From Gibbula magus (Eukaryota > Mollusca > Gastropoda > Trochida > Trochidae), in contig OW388296.1 of NCBI GenBank assembly GCA_936450465.1, positions 43,194,448 to 43,258,447 on the forward strand: DNA of 64,000 bases, read 5' to 3'. Shown one piece after another: positions 1 to 11,000 of this stretch. The notes beneath the pieces were generated by a model. The model saw only the letters and a program-made list of their open reading frames with translations, ran no database searches and was not told the origin of the DNA. Every line of letters begins with the position of its first letter. Within the stretch, counting starts at the first letter, position 1. The position numbers were made by a program, and so were the translations under genes.

Positions 1-1281
1 TATCAATCTTTCTCACAACAATGGTAATACATCAAATTCACCATAGACATATTGGGATGTGTTGTTAATATTAAAATTAAAATATGTTTCAAGAACCGCA
101 GATGGACTCATGCAATTGCTTTGGCTTCCATGAACCACTTAACTTCACAGCAGTCATAGAAATAGATATATACATTAGATATATTGCGTTAGAGAATAGC
201 ACCAGAAAAGGGCAAAAACAATGCCCGCGTTCCATGACATATATTATTACTGAAGATAGTAACATAATGTTTGAATACAAAAGGGACTTGCTATTTGTTT
301 CTATTTGATCTAAAACTCCCAGTGTTCAACATTCCCACCTTTCAGAGATTTTGTTTCATCTTTACAAATGCACGGAACGTAGATATAGATATGCATCAAA
401 ACCTACAAAAGCGTGTCAAATGGTTCTGAGCTGTTAAGTAGTCAGGTCAAAGGGACATCGCGTCGAGGATAATACGAAATCAGATTTATCTACCTGATTT
501 ACGTGTCTGCGAACCTAGCTGCATTCTCACAGCTGTAGAATAATGACGGGATACGTGCATGAATGTCATTATATTGTACATGAGTTACAAGGTTACAAAA
601 CCAAAAGGGTATAAATACATATAAACATATGTAGCGTTACATAATGCCATAATTTGTCATTTTCCGTATAATACAGATTTATGTCTAAAGTCAATGTACA
701 AGATGTATATTATGTTCCTTATTCCTCATGTTCTTCAATATGTAATATACCAAAACAATATGTCATGTTGCAGGCAGGATATATTGTTTTGTCATATTTA
801 TCTCATTGTTATTGTTGTGTTCACATTGCAAACCCACACACTGCTAGGCAAGGGTAAAGTCTTGAAAGCCTCCTTGGTCTCTAGTCAGCAGATCTACCAC
901 TATCTTGATGTAATAAACATTAGAGTTATTGAGATTGTATACACTCTTACAAAAAACAATTAATAGTATGGAAATATGATGATTATGTTTATTTTGTTCT
1001 GTTTCTTGTCATTCTGCACTTGTACTGATTGCCAATAACAAAGCAAAGCATAATAAGCATAACATTTTCAAGAAAAGTATTCATTTAAAGTCGAAGTATT
1101 CACGTTTACTTTCATTAAAAACATTCAGATATTGATAAAATACCCTTAGATGATAGAGCAAACATAAGATTGGTTTGACTGGATCAATCTTCTTTAGTAC
1201 GATGAGCTCTTTTCGACCAGTATATCGGTCTTTTCAAGTACTTCTGATCTTTACTCTTTTCTATATATAACCTTACCTCAC
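1..1281. other. AT-rich stretch, nothing assigned
   Basis: I see only short reading frames without recognisable motifs or convincing splice-bounded exons. The last ~60 bases may be the degraded lead-in to the Penelope-like fragment that follows. Confidence 0.4.
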
Positions 1282-1790
1282 GTGAGAAACGACTCATTTT
1301 TATGTTTATCTACCATAAACATCTTCCATAAACCTACGGATAAAAAACAATATCTTAACTTTAAGAGTTCCAATGAACGTCACACTAAGGTCAACCTTCC
1401 ATACTCATTAGCACGAAGAATTTGTACTATAATTACGAATGAATATCTTAGAAAACTACGACTTAAAGAATTAGAAGCTTCATTAATTGAGAGGGGCTAT
1501 CCAAAGCAACTTATCCATCAAGGCATAAAAAGGCTCTAAACTTATACATTGTGTCACTTAGAATACCAAAGGATAAACAACACGATAAACATGCCCTAGC
1601 CTTTGTAACGACATATAACCCAAACAACATGGAAGTCTTCCCGAAATTACAGAGCAATTTAGACATTATGAGACATTTTGAGACAAGATGACTCGCACAA
1701 ATGCTAAAGAAAACTAACGTGATAAAAAGTAAGCGTCAACCCAAAAACCTAAGAAAGATACTGACATGTGATAAATTTGGAATATAAAGT
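1282..1790 (+). pseudogene. Penelope-like element RT, C-terminal fragment
   Basis: The first frame (to 1539) reads HKPTDKKQYLNFKS, then LPYSLARRICTII, then LRLKELEASLIERGYP. This order (a YRKPTD-type strand, a SLARR-type helix, a KEL...RGYP segment) is what follows the catalytic YVDD region in Penelope-like reverse transcriptases. After the stop at 1537-1539 the coding continues in another frame with LAFVTTYNPNNMEVFPKL and later SKRQPKNLRKILTCDKFG, again typical of the same C-terminal region. At least one frameshift and several stops separate the pieces. The RT palm and any GIY-YIG endonuclease are absent. It is a dead 5'-truncated copy. Assignment is by remembered family motifs, with no alignment run. 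Confidence 0.72.
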
Positions 1791-2422
1791 ATTGATTATG
1801 GAAGTTGATATACGTCTTCAGTGTATTATTTAAATTTACTTATACACTTCTCCACGTTTGATACTACATACCTATTTCAATATATATATATTTATTACCC
1901 TTTAGATGAATTTGTTGAATTCTGATTGGTCAATAGCTTATGCATAAGAAACCGTGTAGGTGGATTTGCAGGGGTTTACCATCCGTGTGACCCGTGAAGA
2001 CAGGTCATGTGACTAACTACACAGGTCTTACGGGTGACCTTGACTTAGATGGAATGCGGAAGTTAAACGGTTGCTCGACTCGGAATTTCAGAATCGAAAC
2101 TTACCTTAACAAACATAAGTACGGTAATGTCAACCTATATAAAAACAATTATTTTGTTTGTGTCAATACAATTATTAAATAAAAACATGTGTCTCTATTA
2201 TTCTTCAGGTAATAATAAATTCAAAATCGATAATGTTTTAGCCGCAGAGTTATCTCTTGATATGGAGCGGTAAAATCTTTACAGTGTTTTTGCATTTTCA
2301 CAGTGTGCGGAGTTTTTATCACATACGGAAATAGCTATGCAGCCTATATGCGCCTCAGGAAAATACGGAATATACAAGGGCCTTACAGTCTCGTACACCC
2401 TGTCAAAACACCGTGTAACTAG

Positions 2423-2469
<47 letters not shown>

Positions 2470-2549
2470 CATATCAATTACAATAAACATTTATCGGTTA
2501 TATTGTTCAGTTAAAAATTGGAGGTATACCAGGCGAACAATCAGGACAG
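1791..2549. other. non-coding stretch
   Basis: AT-rich sequence without a supported gene. It contains one TA microsatellite, listed separately. A 62-codon frame at 1994-2182 has no recognisable features. Confidence 0.35.
2426..2462. repeat. (TA)n microsatellite
   Basis: About 18 uninterrupted TA units, ending in a short TACACATACATA transition. Confidence 0.95.
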
Positions 2550-2745
2550 CTAATGGTGAAATGACCGTATGATCTTGGTGTTGAATGGCGTGATTGTGAC
2601 AATTTTGATTTTGACAGAAGACAAAAAATCAAAAATTAAGAATACGATAAACAATCATATTCATGCTGATCATTAATTAAATACATAATGACGTAAACCA
2701 AATCAACAAAATATTAACACTTTGAAATTGGTTCAATGTAAAACT
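2550..2745 (+). repeat. dispersed repeat, copy 1 (partner 5950-6160)
   Basis: Shares an extended diverged match, in the same order and orientation, with 5950-6160. Shared landmarks include TGTTGAATGG, GTGACAATTTTGATTTTG, ATGCTGATCATT and ACCAAATCAACA. The mariner lies between the two copies. No coding potential is seen. Confidence 0.7.
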
Positions 2746-2754
2746 TCTTACTAA

Positions 2755-3390
2755 ATAATTCAATCCTTATTCAGGGACATAATGCTTTAAACGTCAACAT
2801 AATACCGTCAATGCTGATCGACTGGTATATTTACTTAGATAATATAACACCATGTATGAGAAACTACAACTCCGACGTACCAACAAATTATGTAGCCTTC
2901 GGTGAACAGTCTAAGGATTTTTACTGTAATACCAAATGTTGCTCTCCAAGTAAGACACCACCATGCTATGTTATATCACGTGAGTAAAACGTAGTTAGAA
3001 ATTATCTGTCTGGGACTGGCTCTTTGTCCGATCTGAACTCACAACGCAACAGGGCTTTGTTTAAAGATCTTTACACATGCAAGGCATGTATGTATGCAAT
3101 ATCAACACATTTAGAAGAAGAAGAACATATGCGTTGAGGTAAAGTGGGACCTACACAAGCGTGTCGATTTTGAGTTGTATTCAACAAGTTTAATAGTGAC
3201 AGGAACAAATTGTATAGATGTCACCTGAACAGTCAGTACGAATTCATTTTGCGGACAAATTGTAGTTAGTCCTCAAGGGATTACCGAAACATGTTTTAAT
3301 AAGTAGAAACTGAAACTCCTGTGTTTCTAATCGAAGATAACGTATTTTGAGCAACAAGAAACTCAAGATGATAAAAGTGTAAGTAAGTTT
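2755..3390 (+). repeat. dispersed ~600-bp repeat, copy 1 (partner 40225-40780)
   Basis: Matches 40225-40780 in patches over its whole length. Shared blocks include CAATCCTTATTCA, CTTTAAACGTC, CTCCGACGTACC, GTTTAATAGTGA, TGTATAGATGT, ACAAATTGTAGTTAGTC, GGGATTACCGA and ACATGTTTTAATAAG. Both copies end near a GTAAGTAA sequence that looks like a splice donor. It could be a duplicated promoter plus first exon or a transposable-element end; I cannot decide. Confidence 0.65.
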
Positions 3391-3749
3391 TATTTTGTAA
3401 AATGTTTAAAAAACGTAAAAATGTGTTGCGTCATGTTGTCAGATAAAAGTGTGTTAATTTGAATATAACACAGCTCATTATATATACTGAAGAAATACAA
3501 TGTAGGCTGCCTAAAATTAACACCGTCATATCTGTTGATAAATCTTTCCGAGGGTGATAAATGTTTTATGTTTTATATCCCGCAACATGAAAGCATGCAT
3601 GCATCCACGTCAATCATTCCATGTCAAGTTAAAGGTCACCTATTCATAGATCGATCAGCTATTTTCTGTCACAAATTTTCTTTGTTTTTTTAATGATATT
3701 TAGATAAATACGGTAAGATAAATCCAATATAACTTTCAGTTTGTTCGGG

Positions 3750-3819
3750 TGACATCGTCATTTATCTGACCCACGTTAGTTGATAAACACTAACAAGGGT
3801 CAGATAAATGACGATGTCA
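3750..3819. repeat. perfect 23-bp hairpin
   Basis: Arms 3750-3772 and 3797-3819 are exact reverse complements. The 24-nt loop has its own short inverted pair (GTTAGT/ACTAAC), so it could form a stacked cruciform. Confidence 0.9.
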
Positions 3820-4101
3820 GCCTCCACTGAATTTTATAACTTATATTAGGTACTGATGATGTTTGTTTTCGAAACCATAGAGCATTTGTAAAGGAATCTT
3901 CTTGACTACGATACACATTTTGTGAATGGGTCGTGGGCCCTCAATTCGAATGTGAACTTTATCGGAAAACATGTAATGCAAGTTAGTTTTTTGCAAAACT
4001 AAAGTTCCATATACATCTAACACGTCGACTTAACACGACCTGACTATTTTACATTATCTGTTGTTTAGCATTGATAATGTATTCGATCTTGTCAGTGCAT
4101 A

Positions 4102-5363
4102 TACGAGGGGCGTTCAATAAGTGTTGCAACTTCAATATAAAACCAACTCGCGTAGTCAATTTTTTACTTTTATTTTTCAATATAGTTACCCTTCACCTCA
4201 ATACACTTATTCCATTTCTCTTTAAGACTTTTGATGCCGCTTTTGTAGAAGTCTTCCGTTTGCCCCCCTAACCACGCCTTTGTGGCAGCTTTGACGTCTT
4301 CGTCATCCCGGAAGTGCCTTCCACGTAGGGCGGATTTCAGGTTTCTGAACAGGAAGTAGTCACTGGGGGCTAGGTCTGGGCTGTAGGGTGGATGGTTAAG
4401 CTGTTCGAATCCACAATCACGTATAGCGGCCTGTGCAACTCTTGACTTGTGGACTGGAGCGTTGTCATGCAAAATCAGAACACCACGTGTCAACATTCCA
4501 CGGCGTTTCTGTCGAATTGTCTTTCGCAATTCTTGCATTAGGTTGGCATAATATTGACCATTCATTGTAGTTTTGGTTGGCAAGTCATCAATTAATAATA
4601 TGCCTTTTGCATCCCAAAAGATTGTCGCCTTAACCTTGCCAGCTGATGGTTGAGTGCGAAACTTCAGGGGAGGCGGTGAACTCGGGTGCTTCCATTGCTT
4701 TGATTCCAGTTTAGTTTCCGGGTCCCAGTGGTGGATCCAGGTTTCGTCACCTGTCACCAGACGAGACAAAAAACCTGGCTTCATCCGCATTAAACCGATC
4801 CAGGAGCTCCATGCAACTTTCGGTTCTTTTCTGGCGATCTTGTGCTGTGAGGTTTCTGGGTACCCATCTTGCAGATACCTTGGACATACCAAGATGGTCA
4901 TGAGTTATTTTTTCAACACTTCCAACTGATATCTGGAATTCCAAAGACAGTTCAGAAACTTTAACACGGCGGTCAGCTAAAATTCGTCTTTCGATAGCGG
5001 CAATAACTTCCGGTCGGGTGACTTCAGATGGCTAAGGACTCCCTGCCCTGCTTGAACTGAAGAGACCAGCGACAAGCTGTTGAAAAGTTAGGAGAATCCT
5101 TACCCATCACATTACACATACGATTATGTATTTCTGTAGCTTTGCATCCCTCTTTAGTAAGGAACTTGATCACAGCGCGTTGTTCATGTTTAAGAGAATC
5201 CATGCTTATGGAGACCCCTAGGTCAGCGCAGCTATTATATCTAAATAATTGTTATGGCTAGAAATTGTTTTGACATGTGTCAATGTTATGTTTTGACTAT
5301 AGTAACACCTGTTTATGTAAACACCAATGCCCCGCTTGCAACACTTATTGAACGCCCCTCGTA
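4102..5363 (-). mobile_element. mariner-family transposon with TA-flanked TIRs
   Basis: The ends are inverted repeats matching over 28 bases including the TA (4102-4129 and 5336-5363), with core CGAGGGGCGTTCAATAAG. The element is about 1.26 kb, normal for mariner, and holds one minus-strand transposase filling most of it. The TA dinucleotides at both edges fit the known TA target duplication of Tc1/mariner elements. It lies between two copies of the ~210-bp dispersed repeat. Confidence 0.93.
4170..5203 (-). pseudogene. mariner transposase (DD34D), frameshifted
   Basis: Translation from ATG at 5203 opens MDSLKHEQRAVIKFLTKEG, the helix-turn-helix start expected of mariner, and the whole span equals ~344 codons, the usual family length. 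The catalytic part is in frame from about 4770 to the stop at 4170. It has Asp in GDETW, Asp in HDNAPVH and, 34 residues on, Asp in APSDYF, so DD34D mariner proper. Two breaks are visible. Near 5040-5030 the N-terminal frame runs into a TGA where sequence seems to be lost between the first and second helical domains. At about 4770-4775 a run of six T (coding sense), where five would keep frame, separates the DEARF segment from SRLVTGDETW. The protein is therefore probably not made. Confidence 0.9.
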
Positions 5364-5949
5364 TGTTAATGAAAATTGTTAGAAATACATAAACCCAAGT
5401 GTCTTAAACTTTGCCAGTAATTCACTTTTTAAATCATGTGTTCACTGTAGTATCATCATATTCTTTTCAAACGAAAGGTTCAATTGAATATTCTATGACT
5501 TCAAGTTTGGAACTTAATACCCATTACGCAGCTTGAAAACTGAAACATTATATACTATATAGCCAGTCACATAATATGAAAAATGCCAGTTTATTTATAT
5601 TTTCAGGGTTGAAATACGGCATTAAACGGTTCATATGAAACCCGTATTTTCATTGTGTGAAATAACATGTTATTCTATTCAGTTAAATAAAACTTTCAAT
5701 CATATGAAGACAGCATGACAACAGGATAACGTCATAAGAAGACCGGGATAAAGCAAGGTGACCATTCAACGTCATTTACAAACTGTGTATAATTTCCTAA
5801 ATCTAATCTCGTCGATTACCATATACATCATCTCATGAAGTAGAACTCATATTTAATGTGCCACTCTTGAACATATATATATATATATGCTTCACTCGAT
5901 GAGATGTACATGGTATTCGACGAGTGAATAGAGTTTGGTGAAAAATGTG
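5364..5949. other. non-coding stretch
   Basis: AT-rich, with a short (AT)n run near 5875-5888. No gene is supported. Confidence 0.35.
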
Positions 5950-6160
5950 AACTATCAGGTGATCTTATTGTGAAATGATGATCTAGGTGTTGAATGGTGT
6001 GAATGTGACAATTTTGATTTTGTCAGAAGAAACAAATCAAGAATTAAGGATACGTAAAACAATCATAATGATGCTGATCATTGATTGAAAAAATAAAGAC
6101 ATTAACCAAATCAACACAAATATTAACACTTTTGTCATTGCCACAATGTAAAGCTTCAGT
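5950..6160 (+). repeat. dispersed repeat, copy 2 (partner 2550-2745)
   Basis: Direct-orientation diverged copy of 2550-2745, with the same landmarks in the same order. Confidence 0.7.
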
Positions 6161-6179
6161 AGATGATGTTTGTGGTGTG

Positions 6180-7380
6180 TTTGAATCTGCGGCAGATTTT
6201 GCTGTGGCAATTAGCATTGAGCTTGCCAGAGATCGCTTAGTGTAATTGAGCCTGCCACAATGACCTACCTGGCTCGACTAGATAACCCTACTTGTGAGAG
6301 CTAACCTGACCTGTGGATCTTATCTGTATATTTATCTATATATATGTATGTCATAAGAATTAATGACCTAGAGTGTAGCCACTATATTTACACATGGTCA
6401 ACATCACTGACCCCGGGAGGTATTTCTTTGATAAGGTACTATCAACAAAAAGTTGCTCTGTGCACTATAATGGGGGCAAGCCATATCTATACATATTTGT
6501 CTGTCTGTCCCAATAAAAGGTTGCGATATTTTTAATTTAAATCATGACATAAAGTATTGAGGTTCGTATCAAAGGCACACACAATATATCAGAAAATCTT
6601 TAACAAGGTTTGGATACTAACAAATCTGTGTTTAACTTCACTTCACTTACTAGGCAGCAGATGTTAATCACACTCAGTCAATCAATACACAAAATGTAAC
6701 TATGTTTATGGTAGAGATGAAAATGTTTTTCTCTGATACCAGTCTTTCCTGGAATATAGGCTTTGTGGAGTGATATGAAATTCATCTAACTCCCTTATAA
6801 GTTCACAAATTGGTTTCATGTGAAGATTGACATGTCCCACTCAACCGACAGGGGTTCCGGTTTGCTATATTAGAGCTATCTAATGATTCTAAACTTTCAT
6901 TGATTTTAAGTATTCAATCAGTAGAGACAGTCAAACAACTTTGTATAGCTTTCACAACCACATAATACGATACATATAATGCATAAGAAATATATTGTAA
7001 TGTACTGTACTATTTATAATAGTTTCTAATGTCTTGTCATATATTATAAAATGTAATATATTGTAAAAAAATGTCTTGTTTTGTACTGTATTATATTGTA
7101 ATGTTTTGTAATGTATTGTAATATTTAAAAAAAATGAACTTTTCTTATGGTTATTAGAAAATGTCTCATCTGTATGACAATATTCACGTGGCTTGGTGTG
7201 TTGATATGGCTGCACTGTTGAAAAAATAAAGGAAGAGGTCTGCACACTTGTTATCTGCTACAGGGAAGACTACCTCATTCATTGTCGGTTTAGTTGACAA
7301 CTGAGCTGTGTATAAAGTAAGTAGAAGGTTCTCTTCCTTTTCATTCTACGACAGATATCCTTCGAGGTATATTATCAGAG
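6180..7380. other. non-coding, with TGTAATAT-rich low complexity
   Basis: From about 6975 to 7135 the sequence is an irregular series of TATTGTAATG/TTTTGTAATG-like units. The rest is AT-rich, with no supported gene. Confidence 0.4.
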
Positions 7381-7383
7381 TCA

Positions 7384-7888
7384 TGAAACGCAGACCAGAG
7401 GACATCATATCTCCTGCCGAGGGACATAGCTTTTCCAAACGAGCTTTCATCAAGAATACTAGAGAGATATATGTGTAGTATAACCATTTTTGTGTGTTGT
7501 GACACTTTAGCGTATGCACCTCATTTAAGATGTAAGTTTCAGTTAGAGAGACCGTTCCTTGTGTACTGTGTGTACTGCAAGACTAAATTGAAATACACGC
7601 ATCACCGTTTCTTGACACATAACGACAATTGTATCGTGAGACGAAAATTATCTGTTCACTTACCCTCATGTGCTTGTGATATTAACAAGACAGTATAAAA
7701 CGCCACTTGGTTAGAAACAGATCGACATTTCCCTAATAGCAGCAGACAGATAATGAAGAAGAGAGTTACAGAAGACAGTGGTGTTGTTCCGAGAGACATT
7801 TTCTCTACATTTGACAAAACGATCCAATCTAGAAACACAAAGGCACTTAAAGTTAAACCAAAAAGTTCATTGAAGTAATAGGTTGTCA
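7384..7888 (+). other. unassigned ORF fragments left of the Tc1 element
   Basis: Three short frames lie end to end. They are MKRRPEDIISPAEGHS... (7384-7479); a 75-codon frame (7471-7698) with CVYCKTKLKYTHHRF...HNDNC, a loose C-x2-C...H...C zinc-ribbon-like pattern; and MKKRVTEDSGVVPRD... to the stop near 7878. None is recognised. They lie on the opposite side of the Tc1 insertion from the finger/ATPase relic, so they could be other ORFs of the same virus-like element, but nothing in the sequence proves this. Confidence 0.3.
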
Positions 7889-8093
7889 CTCAGAAAAACA
7901 GGTTACCTTTCCGAAGACATAAATTACCTCTCACACAAAGAAGAAAAGACTTCCTTTAAAGGGAACAAGCAGAGGAAACCGACAGTACTGAAAGTACAAC
8001 ACATCTCGACAACACAAGGCGTTGTGAACAGGGCTCATTGAATGAGAGAAGCTCGAACGTCATAAAAAGAAATCGTTGCCACCTCTCATCACA

Positions 8094-9738
8094 TACACTC
8101 ATGGCAAAAATGGTTGTCACCCCCAGACTGAGAACGCTACGTCAAGTTTAACTGAGTGTGGACAAATAATCAAACATGCAATAACTGTCAGAATGATTTG
8201 TGTGATTGGGAAAAACATTCGTAAAACATACCAGCTTGTATTTTGGTCTTGTGCTGGCCAATTTAAGAAATTCTATCAGGATATGTATGGTCCCTGTGAA
8301 AAAGGGCAATTTTTTACAGTATCCATATAGTATCAATTGGATGGGTATCAATAAAACAAATTACATTTTCAAGTTCAATTGTCGGTTTTATTTCATTCTG
8401 CAGTCATGTATGAGTATATTTACAAGCCTAATATCGGGTAGCACCGCCTCTGGAATTTTCAAGGGCGATAATTCGGGCAGGCATACTGTCTATCAGTGTG
8501 TTGATGTTTGCAACAGCCAAATTGTTCCATTCATTCACAAGAGCAGCCCGCAATTGCTGTAAATTTGCAGGAGCAGGGTCCAGTCTTCTAATTGCACGGT
8601 CAAGCTGATCCCAAGCATGTTCTATCGGATTCATATCCGGAATTTTTGAAGGCCAGGGCAATCTTGTTACTCCTTGTGCCTGAATGAAAGCGTTCACTGT
8701 ACGTGCACGATGGGCTGGTGCATTATCGTCCTGCAACAGGAAGTTGTTGCCATACACTCTTCTTGCATGTGGGAGGCAAACGGTTTCAAGAAGACGTCTG
8801 TACGACCTCTGGTTGACGTTTCCTTGAAGGACGACAAGATCCGTTTTACCGTTATGGTGTATTCCTGCCCATACGTGTACAGAACCGCCACCGTGGGCAA
8901 CCTGATGCTGCAGACAGTCGTCATTGAACCTTTCCCCACGTAAACGTCGCACTCTCATTCTCCTGTCCACCTTATGCAGTAGGAAACGAGACTCATCAGT
9001 AAATATGACGTGACGCCAATGTCCAAGTTGGATTCTGCGGTGCTGCTGCGCCCAAGCAAGCCGTGCCCTGCGGTGGACCAGTGTCCAGAATGGTTTGATG
9101 GCAGGTCTTCTTGCCTTATATCCATGCTGGAGCAACCTGTTCACTACAGTTCTCCGGCAAATGGGCGTATTAATATGAGCCCCCCATCTCTGTGCAAGAG
9201 TCAAAGACGAAAGACGTCTATGACGTCGGGTCAAACGAAGAAGAATTCTATCCTGACGAACCGTAGTTTTCTTGGGACGGCCTGAAGACTTATTCGGAAC
9301 AACATTTCCCTGTATGGCGTGCAGTCTTTTAATCCTTTGAACAGTTCTAACACTGACGTTACATGCTGCAGCAATGACACGATTCGAAGCGCCACCACGA
9401 CTCATGCCAATGATTTCATGTCTGATTCCTGGTGGAGTGGGACCAGGCATGGTCTATGCTTTTCAGAAACTATAGTCGTGAAGCTGTATCTTATGAAAGA
9501 GGTCTATAGTAATCGATGGAAATGACAAACCTAAGGAGACAAATTTCAATCATTTCAATGAAATGCACGTGGTCTACATGAAACCGCTGAATCTGTTCAT
9601 TGTAAAGTGTGAGTTAATGTAACTTCATGCCTGTAATGACATTTCCATGGAAAACCAACATTGCCATGCATACAATGTGATATAAACTCCAATTTAATTA
9701 AATATTAGGGGGTGACAACCATTTTTGCCATGAGTGTA
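8094..9738 (-). mobile_element. Tc1-like DNA transposon, apparently intact
   Basis: The ends are perfect inverted repeats of 31 bases including the TA (8094-8124 and 9708-9738), core ACTCATGGCAAAAATGG. Element length 1,645 bp is typical for Tc1. It contains one uninterrupted 340-codon transposase on the minus strand. Perfect TIRs, TA at both edges and an open frame point to recent insertion. Its right end lies 17 bp upstream of the ATG of the finger/ATPase relic. Confidence 0.95.
8428..9450 (-). CDS. Tc1-like transposase (DD34E)
   Basis: This is a full-length 340-residue protein, the usual size for Tc1 transposases, which cut and paste the element at TA sites. Residues ~5-60 form the first helix-turn-helix (VIAAACNVSVRTVQRI), followed by a GRPKK AT-hook-like linker at 57-61. 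A second HTH spans ~65-120. The catalytic triad is visible: D152 in FTDESRF, D242 in QDDNAPAH and E277 in DMNPIEHAW. Exactly 34 residues separate the second Asp and the Glu, giving DD34E. The glycine-rich GGGSVHVWAGI segment at ~187-197 is also conserved in the family. The start at 9450 is the first ATG and the protein opens MPGPTPPG. No stop or frameshift interrupts it, so the protein could be functional. Confidence 0.95.
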   Translation of the reverse strand: MPGPTPPGIRHEIIGMSRGGASNRVIAAACNVSVRTVQRIKRLHAIQGNVVPNKSSGRPKKTTVRQDRILLRLTRRHRRLSSLTLAQRWGAHINTPICRRTVVNRLLQHGYKARRPAIKPFWTLVHRRARLAWAQQHRRIQLGHWRHVIFTDESRFLLHKVDRRMRVRRLRGERFNDDCLQHQVAHGGGSVHVWAGIHHNGKTDLVVLQGNVNQRSYRRLLETVCLPHARRVYGNNFLLQDDNAPAHRARTVNAFIQAQGVTRLPWPSKIPDMNPIEHAWDQLDRAIRRLDPAPANLQQLRAALVNEWNNLAVANINTLIDSMPARIIALENSRGGATRY

Positions 9739-9754
9739 CTTGTATTAGTTCAGG

Positions 9755-10830
9755 ATGGCGCAGGTCACCTGTCCAGAATGTGGGAAGAGGTTTTCAAGAA
9801 AAGATGTCATGTATCAACATAGAAGAAATATACACTTGGAGAAATCTGATAAAGCTTATACTCCAGCTGTGACACAACTGCTATGGGAGCCTAAGACAAC
9901 GCCGCCGCCGCCAATGGGAGCCTAAGTCACCAACGCTGCCGCCATGGGAGCCTAAGACACCTCAGCCGCCGCCGAGAGATTCTCTCATTGTTGGGCAAAG
10001 GTTTTCGGGGAAATCCTTGTTCGACTTCAACGTATTAAGACACGGCTTGATCCAACACCTGCCTGACTCTACCGTCTGGTGTTACTCCGTGTTGCCTTCG
10101 TCCAGCCTTACCCCGAGTACAGTTTGTTAAAGGACTACCGTCCAATCTTGAGGATGAAAATTACTTCGATGCCAATAAGCAGAACGCGTTGATCTTAGAC
10201 TATTTAATGGCCGAAGCCAAGAATGACAAGCGCGGATCCCAACACCACCAGGAGCAAGAGATAAAAGACGTCTCATTAACCTCGGACCTTCAAACAGGTC
10301 GTGACATTCAGGCTGAACTCATGTCGCATCCTTTCCTTCTGGACGACACGGCATCCATCTCGGGCAAAGAGTCGGGACCATTTACTATGGCAACATCTTG
10401 TTCAAGGTGTGGTATCATGTTCGAAGACTTGAACCCCCTCCAGGAATACATCAGAACGTGGTGTCCTGCAAATAATCATGCTAGCTGATTGAAATCCAAA
10501 AAGAGGAAACATATCATCTATGACAGCGACACCGACAGTGAGAACTAGGGCGGCAGACAACGTCATCAGGGACAAAAATGTGGTGGTGGTCCCACCGTCC
10601 AACTGCTTCCTCAACCACGGCACTGGCAAGTCCTTGACACAGAAGCAGAGGAATGGCAAAACGTGGGTTTGAATCGCATCTGGAAGTGGCTGTTTACCCT
10701 TTATGACGACGTGATGAGACACAAGATACATAGATACCAGCGACTGGATCGGACAGCGGATTGGATAGACAGAAAACTGAAACAGCTTTGGGAATTAAAC
10801 TGGGCGAAAGTCTCAAAAGTATCCTAGAGT
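9755..10830 (+). pseudogene. C2H2-finger / packaging-ATPase-like gene of a Polinton-type element, broken
   Basis: From ATG 9755 the frame gives a classical C2H2 finger (CPECGKRFSRKD...H-x4-H), then a proline-rich linker with three WEPK-x-P units. One extra base near 9912 shifts frame and yields a TAA at 9923. In the corrected frame the linker leads straight into a Walker A loop, GQRFSGKS (9993-10016). After another break near 10090-10150 comes a Walker B-like strand, LILDYLM (10189-10209). The ~100 residues normally between Walker B and the C-terminus look lost. A second finger-like CSRCGIMF...EYIRTWC follows, then in the same frame a TGA, a KKRKH basic patch, an acidic DSDTDSEN tail, a TAG, and a charged helical stretch to ~10830. 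I recall this order from ATPase-like proteins of Polinton/Maverick-like elements in invertebrates. Function is inferred, and the copy is dead. Confidence 0.6.
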
Positions 10831-11000
10831 TTACCATCTATACTCCCCTATTTCTACCCCTTCTGGATAGTCTGGGTGATATTGATCCTTCCACGGAGCA
10901 GCCCACTCTCAAGAGCAAGATCAGCCGCTTCACGAAACCCAAACTGAAAGACATTTTGACTCGCCTGGACATGCCTGAAATTGAAGGTGACACGGAATAG
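10761..11000 (+). CDS. hypothetical small protein fragment next to the ATPase relic
   Basis: 79-codon frame overlapping the end of the ATPase relic in another frame. Its second half, LKSKISRFTKPKLKDILTRLDMPEIEGDTE in two pieces, is amphipathic and charged and ends at a normal stop, so it looks more protein-like than random sequence. I do not recognise it. It may be the next ORF of the same element or the shifted tail of the upstream one. Confidence 0.3.
   Translation: MDRQKTETALGIKLGESLKSILEFTIYTPLFLPLLDSLGDIDPSTEQPTLKSKISRFTKPKLKDILTRLDMPEIEGDTE

Noticed and set aside
9010..9285. Plus-strand ORFs inside the Tc1 element (8674-8943, 9010-9285, 9319-9525)
   Set aside because: They are shadows of the intact transposase on the other strand.
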